Of a stretch of 64,000 nt of DNA, positions 57,573 to 64,000 are shown one piece after another; positions within the stretch are counted from its first letter, which is position 1, and the number at the start of each line of letters is the position of its first letter. Source of the DNA: Campylobacter portucalensis (lineage in GTDB: Bacteria; Campylobacterota; Campylobacteria; Campylobacterales; Campylobacteraceae); the NCBI RefSeq assembly GCF_009690845.1, contig NZ_VWSJ01000007.1:1-64000 (forward strand), in the 5' to 3' direction. The notes under the pieces were generated by a model. It had not been told where the DNA came from and did no database searches. It saw only the letters and a program-made list of their open reading frames with translations. The translations under genes and the position numbers were made by a program.

Positions 57573-58787
57573 TTAGAATGAGTATTTAGCCTCAAATCTG
57601 ATTTGAGTATTTTTTGTTTTATTACCATCACCTTTTTTTTCTGTAGCATAAGAATAGAAAGAATCGAAGCTAAGTTTATCGCTGTATTCATACCCTACTC
57701 TACCTACGATTTCTTGTTTTTTAGTTTTCTCTTTATTAGTTTTTTCATAGCCTTTTAGGTATTCACCACCAACTCTTATACCGCTATCTGGGATAGTATA
57801 GCCTGCTGTTACGAAGAAATATTGATTTTTACCACTAAATACAGAGTAATCAAGTGTTTGCTCGCCTGCAGTGATGAAAGAGCCTTGATCTTCAAATGAG
57901 CTTAAAGATTTTTTATCTTCTTTAGTTTTAAAATTAACCCAACCAAGTGAAGTATCTACACCAAAGAAATTAGCTGTAGCCTCTGCACCAAAGAAGTTGC
58001 TGTCGTCTATTACACCTACTCCTTTTTTAAATTTTTTATCAAAATCAGCAAATGCGTATTGACCTTTTAAGCCTAAATTTACACTATCAGTTATATCAAA
58101 GCTAAGAGCAACTTCAGCAGCAAAAAGATCGGTTACGTCCTCAAGTGAAGCATACCATAGTTGGAAGCTAACTGGATCATATGAACCGATAGCTGCTACA
58201 CCCCAAAGGCTGTGATCTGGAGTTTTTTTGAGTCCATGACTTTCTAATACTTGTTTATATTTCATTGTCTCATTAAAATCTCCATTATCTGTTCCTATCT
58301 CTCCATCATGCTCAAGAGCATCCATCCATAAACCAGCAAGTGTTAAGCCTGGTACATCTGTATTAACCACTTTCACACCTGTACCATACATATCATCAGT
58401 AAAGAATGCACCTACATCTTGTCTACCTAATTGAATAGTTGTGCCAGCTATGTTGTAGCCTAAATATGCTCTGTGGATGTCGAAAGTGTGTTTAGTTTTA
58501 TCTTCATGTTTAGAGCCTTCATCGTTGCTAGTGTATCTTACGCCAACGAATGCAAAGAAATTGTCATCTATCATGGATTTTAAATTTAAAACGCCTTTAA
58601 AATTCCATCTACTTTCATCCTCAGCTTTATCACTGTTTTCTTTCTCTTTTTTATAATTGTATCTTAATCTAGCCATACCGCTTACATCTACATCTTTAAT
58701 AGCTTCTTCAAAAGCTACAGCAGATGCAGAAGTAGCAAGCACGCCAGCAGCCATAGCTGCAACTAAACTTAATTTAACTAGTTTCAT
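57573..58787 (-). CDS. porA: Major outer membrane protein (MOMP porin)
   Basis: 404 residues. Signal peptide MKLVKLSLVAAMAAGVLATSASA, mature start VAFEEAIKDVDVSGMARLRYNYKKE, alternating barrel strands, and the C-terminal IRFEAKYSF that ends in Phe for outer-membrane insertion. FFAFVGVRYTSNDEGSKHED, RAYLGYNIAGTTIQLGRQDVGAFFTDDMYGTGVKVVNTDVPGLTLAG and GAEATANFFGVDTSLGW are MOMP family features. Trimeric general porin and main surface protein. Strong RBS AAGGAG. TACAAT at 58820-58825 could be its -10. Confidence 0.95.
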   Translation of the reverse strand: MKLVKLSLVAAMAAGVLATSASAVAFEEAIKDVDVSGMARLRYNYKKEKENSDKAEDESRWNFKGVLNLKSMIDDNFFAFVGVRYTSNDEGSKHEDKTKHTFDIHRAYLGYNIAGTTIQLGRQDVGAFFTDDMYGTGVKVVNTDVPGLTLAGLWMDALEHDGEIGTDNGDFNETMKYKQVLESHGLKKTPDHSLWGVAAIGSYDPVSFQLWYASLEDVTDLFAAEVALSFDITDSVNLGLKGQYAFADFDKKFKKGVGVIDDSNFFGAEATANFFGVDTSLGWVNFKTKEDKKSLSSFEDQGSFITAGEQTLDYSVFSGKNQYFFVTAGYTIPDSGIRVGGEYLKGYEKTNKEKTKKQEIVGRVGYEYSDKLSFDSFYSYATEKKGDGNKTKNTQIRFEAKYSF

Positions 58788-58817
58788 TTAGAACTCCTTG
58801 TAAAAATTGAATTGGCA

Positions 58818-58845
58818 AAATTGTAGCATAAAAATCTATATTTTA
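58818..58845 (-). promoter_or_regulatory. Probable porA promoter
   Basis: TACAAT on the minus strand at 58820-58825 (TATGCTACAATTTTG), about 35 bases before the ATG at 58787. The upstream region AAATATAGATTTTTA is T-rich. No canonical -35. Confidence 0.4.
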
Positions 58846-59645
58846 GGCTTAAATATTTCTTAAATTTATCTATTTGTTGCCAAAACGTTACCGATTGTTT
58901 ACCGTATCAATGCCTTAGATAGAGATAGATGGGGATTTGGGTTTATAGAGATTCTTGGCTTTTTTGTGGGGGCATGTAGATTTAGATGATAGAGGGTTTG
59001 TTGGATTATGGATTGATTATAAGTTGTTTTATGGGTTTATAGTTATAATGACTTATGATTTAAAAAGCATTAGCTTACAAAAGGAAAGAGATAAAATAGT
59101 GGCTAATCAGTTAAAATAAAAAAATGCTAGGATAAAAACTAAGATAATGTTTAGTGATTTATTAATTTAAGCTTACAATTTAAATCAAGATTGGATTTTG
59201 TGTTTGATTGGCTTGGTTATTTATGATAAGGGGTGTAAAAATATCAAATCCTAATCAACACTATATAACGCTTATAAAAAAATAATGCTTTAAATGTTTA
59301 TAAAAATGCTTTATTTTAGTATCAATGCTACAAGTAAATTAATTATAGCATTATTTTTCTATTTCAGAGATACATTGTATAGAGTTAGATAAAAGATATT
59401 TTAGGGCTATTAAAACAAAACTAAAATTGCAACTATAAATATAAAAATTTTTATTTAATTTTAGAATAAATTTAAAGGGATGAAAAATGATATAAAAGAA
59501 GGGGCTGTGTTTTAAACATTATGGCATCGAGTTTGCTACTTAAAAAAGGTTTAGATGATATTAATAAATATTAATGATTTAATTGTATAAAAATTCTAGC
59601 TTCTATTTGGCATTAAGATTGAGCTATTATGCTTAAATTTAAAAT
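58846..59645. other. Gene-free stretch upstream of porA
   Basis: About 800 bases with no supported coding region. 59299-59478 is the second copy of the diverged repeat. The stretch 58900-59100 is G-richer than the other gaps (for example GGGGATTTGGG and GGGGGCATG), on the plus strand only. No RNA fold or gene could be named. Confidence 0.5.
59299..59478 (+). repeat. Diverged repeat, copy B
   Basis: Partner of 56413-56590. Aligned blocks are TATAAAAATGCTTTATTTTAG, GCTACAAGTAAATTAATTATAG and AAACAAAACTAAAA, spaced as in copy A. Confidence 0.42.
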
Positions 59646-60404
59646 CTATTTCATAACCCTTTCATATCCTAAAATTCTTAAGCAAATTATACCTAATACA
59701 CTATAAATTTTAACAAATATCCACTTTGAAAATAGCTTTTTTAAAAATGAAGGTTTAGCATTTTGCCTGTCTTTTTCTATATGACTATTTTTTAAATCTT
59801 TTGGATGAGAAAAAATGTCCGCAAAATATAGTTTTAAATCGCTATTTTTTAAAATTTTATCCCATCTATCGGCTAAGTCGTGATTTGCCTCTTGATATTT
59901 TAAAATTTTAGAAGCAGAATTTTTAGTTACGACGTAGCAACAAGTTCTATAAATATGTGGATATGAGAATTTGCAAACTTCAAATAAATCTTTAAAAACT
60001 TTTTTACCGTAGATGTATTTTTGACTGCCAAGTCCATCTTGAGCACCACAAATCAAAACAAAATCTTGTTTTATTTCTAAATTTTTGATTTTTTCTATAT
60101 CTTGATCGCAGCCTATAACATCATCTTCTAAAATCAAACCAAACTCAAAAGAACTATCTAAAAACGCCTTTAAAGCCTCGATATGACTCAAAGTGCAACC
60201 AAGTTCGCCAGGACTCATCAATCTCTTTAAATCAAGAGAAGTTTTAAAAGATTTTTTATAATACAAATCAGCTAAAAGCTCTTTGCCGTTAATTGCTTCT
60301 ACTATAAAAAATTCATTATATGAGGATTTAAAATTTTGCTTTAGAATTTCACGCCTTTTGCTATCTTGTTTCATCGATACTAAAAATACACCTAAATTTT
60401 GCAT
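59646..60404 (-). CDS. Glycosyltransferase family 25 (LOS/LPS type)
   Basis: 252 residues. N-terminal GVFLVSMKQDSKRREILKQNF and FFIVEAINGKEL, the LTSHIEAL-like segment MSPGELGCTLSHIEALKAFL, and the nucleotide-sugar metal motif FGLILEDDVIG are GT25 features; TNSASKIL-like VVTKNSASKILKY follows. Adds a sugar (often galactose) to lipooligosaccharide at the cytoplasmic face. Last gene of a three-transferase run; its start overlaps the GT2 gene by 13 bases. Confidence 0.85.
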   Translation of the reverse strand: MQNLGVFLVSMKQDSKRREILKQNFKSSYNEFFIVEAINGKELLADLYYKKSFKTSLDLKRLMSPGELGCTLSHIEALKAFLDSSFEFGLILEDDVIGCDQDIEKIKNLEIKQDFVLICGAQDGLGSQKYIYGKKVFKDLFEVCKFSYPHIYRTCCYVVTKNSASKILKYQEANHDLADRWDKILKNSDLKLYFADIFSHPKDLKNSHIEKDRQNAKPSFLKKLFSKWIFVKIYSVLGIICLRILGYERVMK

Positions 60405-61336
60405 AATTTTTCCTTATATATTAATAATTTTGCTAAAATAAATTTCATCTTAGCACTCATATCTAAGCAAATTATAAAATAAAATGCGTTTTTATTTAAG
60501 ATTTCATTAAATAAATTTATATATTTTTTCTCTACCTTAGACTTAATCAACGCCCTTAAAATAGAGTGTGCTTCGTGGTGATTTATGGCATTTAATATAT
60601 TTTTATCACTCTTAAAAAACTCTCTAAAATCATCTAAAATTTCAAATATCACTAAATGCTTTTGGCTAAAATTTGCTTCATTCATCGTAGAATTTGCTCT
60701 TTTGAAATAATAATAATCTTTTTGATTAGCATACGCTACCCCCCCCCTATTGCCAATTTTATGCATTAGTTTTGGTATCAAATCTAAATCTTCATAAATT
60801 TTACCATTCTTAAAACGCTCATTTTCAAAAAGAGAAGCACTAAAAATTTTACTACAAATACCAGGGCCATAAAATTTATTACGAAAAATATTACATAGTG
60901 CTAAATCTAAACGGTGAAATTTGGCTTTTAGTTCTGATTTAAAAGAATTTGGCGTAAAATTTTGATTATAGACTCTTTTGCAAGAAGTAAAGGCTATTTT
61001 TGTGCTGTATTTTTTAGCTAAATTATATAAATTTTCTACATAATAAATACTCACAAAATCATCACTATCTATAAAAGTAACCCAATCTCCTTGCATAATA
61101 TCTAAAGCTCTATTTCTTGCGTGAGCTTGACCGTAATTTTTTTGATGAATAACCTTTATGCGAGAATCTTTTTGTGCATATTCATCACAAATGTTAGGGC
61201 TTTGATCACTACTTCCATCATCAACTAAAATAATTTCTAAATTTTCATAAGTTTGATTTATAACGCTATCAAGACACTTTTTTAGATATTTTTCCACATT
61301 ATAAACAGGGATTATAATCGAGATTAAATCATTCAT
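60392..61336 (-). CDS. Glycosyltransferase family 2 with a phase-variable G9 tract (in frame)
   Basis: 314 residues of GT-A fold: ISIIIPVYNVEKYLKKCLDSVINQTYENLEIILVDDGSSDQS, the GQAHARNRALD loop and metal-binding TFIDSDDFV. A run of nine G at 60739-60747 encodes NRGGVAYA near residue 198. As read the frame is intact from start to stop, so the gene is on. One base more or less would truncate it about two thirds through. Surface-sugar transferase, inferred from family. It overlaps the GT4 gene by four bases (ATGA) and GT25 by 13. Confidence 0.88.
   Translation of the reverse strand: MNDLISIIIPVYNVEKYLKKCLDSVINQTYENLEIILVDDGSSDQSPNICDEYAQKDSRIKVIHQKNYGQAHARNRALDIMQGDWVTFIDSDDFVSIYYVENLYNLAKKYSTKIAFTSCKRVYNQNFTPNSFKSELKAKFHRLDLALCNIFRNKFYGPGICSKIFSASLFENERFKNGKIYEDLDLIPKLMHKIGNRGGVAYANQKDYYYFKRANSTMNEANFSQKHLVIFEILDDFREFFKSDKNILNAINHHEAHSILRALIKSKVEKKYINLFNEILNKNAFYFIICLDMSAKMKFILAKLLIYKEKLCKI
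60739..60747 (-). repeat. G9 phase-variation tract in the GT2 gene (on)
   Basis: Nine G on the coding strand. Codons AAT AGG GGG GGG GTA GCG show the frame is kept. Confidence 0.9.
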
Positions 61337-62419
61337 AGTAATTTCTCATAAAAATCTTGCAGTTTTTTAGCTTCAAAATCTATATCAAAACCTTCGTTTT
61401 TTATTTTTTGAGTAGCCAAATCATCTCTTTTAAATTTAGTAGAATTATAGCTATTTACTATATGTTTTGCCCAAAATTTAGCCCCTTTATTTAGAGGTAA
61501 GAATTCTAAACTATCTAAAATTTTAACTTCATTAGAAATTTCATCACTCACAAAGCATTTTAAGCCATTTGTTTGAGCTTCCACTAAAACAACAGGAAAG
61601 CCCTCAAAAAAGCTAGTAAGCAAAAAACAATCCATTGCATTATAATAAATTTCAGGGTTTTCAACACTTCCAATAAAACTGACATCATCTGATAAATTTA
61701 AACTTTTTGCTTGATTTTCTAAATCTTTTCTAAGCTTTCCATCGCCTATTAAAATGAGATGAGAATTCAAAATGAGATCTTTTATATGGCTAAATACTTC
61801 AAGTAAAAATTTATGATTTTTTTGCTCTTCAAGTCTAGCAATACATCCAAAAACTATCTTATTTTCTAAATTTAAATCACTCATAATCTCATATTTTATT
61901 TTAGGATTAAACATAAATTTATTTATATTAATAGCATTTTTTACATAGATAAAATCTCTATCTCCAAACATATCAATGCCCGCTAATTTCCCACACGCTA
62001 TACGGTTTGTGGCAAGTAAATTTATAAGATATAGATGGAGTTTGTTTTTAAGCGTTTTTGTGCTATTTTTTATAAAAAGATGAGAGTGTATCAATCTAGC
62101 CTTAACGCCACAAAAATAAGCTGCTAAAAATATCAAAAAATTTGGCTCATTAGAGTGAATGATTTTTATATTTAATTTTTTAATTACCTTTAAAAGAGTG
62201 CAAAAAATATTTATTTTTTTATCTGCATCAAAAGTGATTAACTTAATATCGTTTTTTTCTAACCAATCATAAGGTATATCGCTAGAATTTTTGGATGTAA
62301 AAAATGTTATGTGAAATTTATCACTATTAAATCTCTCATAATAATTCATCATAACGCTCTCTACCCCCCCCCCTATTCATCAGTCCAATTATGCATAAAA
62401 TATTAATCTTACCTTGCAT
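61333..62419 (-). CDS. Glycosyltransferase family 4, phase-variable, out of frame here
   Basis: The natural start is ATG at 62419, with GGAG six bases upstream: MQGKINILCIIGLMNRGG, then a G10 run at 62364-62373. With ten G the next codon is TAG, a 19-codon peptide. With G9 the reading continues VESVMMNYYERFN, giving the classic GT4 N-terminal pattern LMNRGGVESVMMNYY. The rest, readable from ATG 62352, has HSHLFIKNS, IDMFGDRDFIYVKNAIN, GCIARLEEQKNHKFLLEVF, LILIGDGKLRKDLE and SFFEGFPVVLVEAQ. Starting at 62352 would lose the GGxES loop, so that product is probably not active. Probably surface-sugar synthesis. Confidence 0.88.
62364..62373 (-). repeat. G10 phase-variation tract in the GT4 gene (off)
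   Basis: Ten G on the coding strand, 17 codons after the ATG at 62419. G9 or G12 is needed for the full protein. Confidence 0.9.
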
Positions 62420-62461
62420 TTCATCTCCGCTAAATTTAACGCTAAAATTATTTAAATAGAC

Positions 62462-62845
62462 TTAAATTTTATCTAAAACACCATTTATAAAGCTAGGTGA
62501 AGTTTCATTTCCAAGCTCTTTTGCAAGTTCGATGGCTTCATTTATAGCAACTGCTTTATCAATTTGTGTAAATTTAATCTCATAAGCACCAAGTCTTAAA
62601 ATCGCTCTTTCGACTTCACCAACTTCGTGAATTTTATGCTCGCTAAGATGAGAATTTAAAACCTCATCAATGCTACTTAAATTTTGCAAAACTCCATTTA
62701 ATAATGAATTTGCAAATTCTTTTTGTTTATTTCTAATCTTTCGATCCTCTAAAATTTCATCTATAAACTCATCTTTTTGACTAACCATACCTTTTGCATA
62801 AAGCAAAGACACAACAGCCTCTCTTACTTGATGTCTTGTAGCCAT
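62462..62845 (-). CDS. nusB: Transcription antitermination factor NusB
   Basis: 127 residues, all alpha. RHQVREAVVSLLYA at the start, LLNGVLQNLSSIDEVLNSHL in the middle and RAILRLGAYEIKF...AINEAIELAKELGNETSPSFINGVLDKI at the end are NusB signatures. Binds boxA RNA with NusE for rRNA antitermination. One base after ribH. Confidence 0.95.
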   Translation of the reverse strand: MATRHQVREAVVSLLYAKGMVSQKDEFIDEILEDRKIRNKQKEFANSLLNGVLQNLSSIDEVLNSHLSEHKIHEVGEVERAILRLGAYEIKFTQIDKAVAINEAIELAKELGNETSPSFINGVLDKI

Positions 62846-63316
62846 CTACTCTCCTAAATTTTTATACAAACTAATTAACTCTATCAACGAACTCATAGCT
62901 TCAAAGCCCTTATTTCCTGCTTTTGAACCAGCTCTTTCGATGGCTTGTTCTATAGTATCTGTTGTAAGAACGCCAAAAGTTACTGGAATATCATTTTTTA
63001 AAGCTATATTTGCTATACCTTTTGTAGTTTCAGCACTAACATAATCAAAATGAGGCGTTGAACCCCTAATCACAGCACCCACACAACAAATGGCGTCAAA
63101 TTTATTGCTCTTAATAGCTCTTTGCAATACCATAGGAATTTCAAAAGCACCAGGAACCAAAATAAGACTTAAATTTTTCTCATCCCCACCGTGTCTTAAA
63201 AACGCATCTTTTGCACCTTCAACCAATCTATCTGTAATGATATGATTAAATCTTGAGTTTATGATAGCGATTCTCTCATTGCCTTTTAAATTTAAATTTC
63301 CTTCTAATATCTTCAT
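62846..63316 (-). CDS. ribH: 6,7-dimethyl-8-ribityllumazine synthase
   Basis: 156 residues. [65 protein letters not shown] and [28 protein letters not shown] are lumazine synthase signatures; penultimate step of riboflavin synthesis. RBS AAAGGAAAA. The ribH-nusB pair is common in bacteria. No FMN riboswitch is visible in the nine-base gap to the SMR gene. Confidence 0.97.
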   Translation of the reverse strand: MKILEGNLNLKGNERIAIINSRFNHIITDRLVEGAKDAFLRHGGDEKNLSLILVPGAFEIPMVLQRAIKSNKFDAICCVGAVIRGSTPHFDYVSAETTKGIANIALKNDIPVTFGVLTTDTIEQAIERAGSKAGNKGFEAMSSLIELISLYKNLGE

Positions 63317-63325
63317 CTTTTTCCT

Positions 63326-63646
63326 TTATAAAATTTTTAGCATTATAACGCTAATTACTATTAGCCCCAAATAAATTGATTTTTTAAGACTAAATTTCTC
63401 ATCATCAAAAATCACGCCTATAAAAACTGCACCCAAAACTCCAATTCCAGTCCAAATAGCATACGCTACACTCATTGGCATTGCTTTCATAGCATATCTT
63501 AAAAATAGAAGCGAAATACCAAAATTTAGCATAATTACCCAAAATCCTATAAATTTTTTATATCCTGTAAATTTACTAAATCTTGAGTTTAAATAAACTC
63601 CAAAAATTTCTAATAATCCAGATATTAAAAGTGCTAAATTATGCAT
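63326..63646 (-). CDS. Small multidrug resistance (SMR) family transporter, second of a pair
   Basis: 106 residues, four membrane helices. The conserved Glu of helix 1 is in LLISGLLEIFGVYLNSRF; VAYAIWTGIGVLGAVFIGVIFDDEKFS is the helix 3-4 signature. Overlaps its partner by eight bases, so the two likely form a hetero-dimeric exporter. Substrate (quaternary amines or guanidinium) not told by sequence. Confidence 0.88.
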   Translation of the reverse strand: MHNLALLISGLLEIFGVYLNSRFSKFTGYKKFIGFWVIMLNFGISLLFLRYAMKAMPMSVAYAIWTGIGVLGAVFIGVIFDDEKFSLKKSIYLGLIVISVIMLKIL

Positions 63647-63959
63647 TTAAATCTCCATTTTTTATACCATAAATACCAACCATCAAAAGCAAAATGCAAC
63701 CAATCCTTAAAATATCAAATTCCTTCGTCGCCACAACTTCTACAATCACTACAAAAAGCGTTCCAAGTCCGATATAAAGGATATAAGCTAAACTTGTTGG
63801 CAAATATTTAAAAGATTGCAAGAAAAAATATGTGCTTATAAAAACAACTCCAACTGCTAAACAATACTCTAAATTTGAGTTAGCAAATTTTAAAGCATAA
63901 ACCCATCCGCACTCAAAAATAGCTCCAATAAAAACAAAAATTAAACCCCTATTTTGCAA
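63639..63959 (-). CDS. SMR family transporter, first of a pair
   Basis: 106 residues, four membrane helices. Helix-1 Glu in FVFIGAIFECGWVYALKF and helix-3 LAYILYIGLGTLFVVIVEV. Heads the SMR-SMR-ribH-nusB run; its promoter lies in the last 40 bases of the window. Confidence 0.88.
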   Translation of the reverse strand: MQNRGLIFVFIGAIFECGWVYALKFANSNLEYCLAVGVVFISTYFFLQSFKYLPTSLAYILYIGLGTLFVVIVEVVATKEFDILRIGCILLLMVGIYGIKNGDLNA

Positions 63960-64000
63960 ATTTTATCCTATTTTATAAATCAAAAAGTGCAATTATATCT

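Noticed and set aside
56141-59645. CRISPR array or tandem repeats in the gene-free stretches around porA
   Set aside because: No regularly spaced direct repeats; only one diverged repeat pair separated by nearly 3 kb.
63317-63325. FMN riboswitch before ribH
   Set aside because: The gap to the SMR gene is nine bases.

Overview
The window comes from a low-GC (roughly 30 %) Campylobacter genome. Genus markers are a MOMP porin (porA), a CadF-type adhesin, CiaB, a cbb3 oxidase operon ccoNOQP, a flavodoxin plus single-chain pyruvate:flavodoxin oxidoreductase, and a CosR/HsrA-type regulator. As far as I recall, the runs nifJ-gph-cadF-rpsI-rplM-addA/addB-cco and purA/HisZ-like follow C. jejuni gene order. 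The trimeric autotransporter, the curli-like lipoprotein operon and the LplT-acyltransferase fusion suggest a species outside the jejuni/coli group. I cannot name the species from this window.

Layout. 1-4960 (-): the 5' part of a giant trimeric autotransporter adhesin, switched off here by a G9 tract. 5292-9196 (-): mrp, dapD and an ABC-F ATPase. 9240-12950: a decayed zone with an iron-type promoter, a shattered TonB-dependent receptor (itself carrying G9) and smaller remnants. 12952-18940 (-): flavodoxin, an unknown protein, a DUF2325 protein, pyruvate oxidoreductase and a HAD phosphatase. 18986-26110 (-): cadF, rpsI, rplM, addA, addB. 26103-33522 (-): cbb3 oxidase operon with accessory small membrane proteins, a PAS-kinase/regulator pair and a DsbD/TauE-like membrane protein. 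33736-37780 (-): DUF507, purA, HisZ-like, tRNA-Sec, thiM. 37842-42887 (-): a tight five-gene operon of three lipoproteins, a DUF6844-like secreted protein and a CsgG-like protein, the best candidate here for an undescribed envelope system. 42956-51733: LplT-PlsC-AMP ligase fusion, YcxB-like protein, ciaB, thioesterase, EI24-like protein, dUTPase, YhbP-like protein, luxS. 51757-56140 (-): Ppx/GppA, a histidine kinase with a CosR-like regulator, folB, plsY. 57001-58787 (-): cytochrome c and porA between two gene-free stretches that share a diverged repeat. 59646-62419 (-): three glycosyltransferases, two with G tracts. 62462-63959 (-): nusB, ribH and an SMR transporter pair.

How it works together. 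Pyruvate oxidation by NifJ reduces flavodoxin, and respiration ends at the cbb3 oxidase. The cell surface is built to vary: the adhesin (G9, off), one glycosyltransferase (G9, on) and another (G10, off) are each set by a homopolymer length, and a fourth G9 tract lies in the dead receptor gene. All frame statements were read directly from the bases. Family names rest on recognised motifs and gene order, not on database searches.
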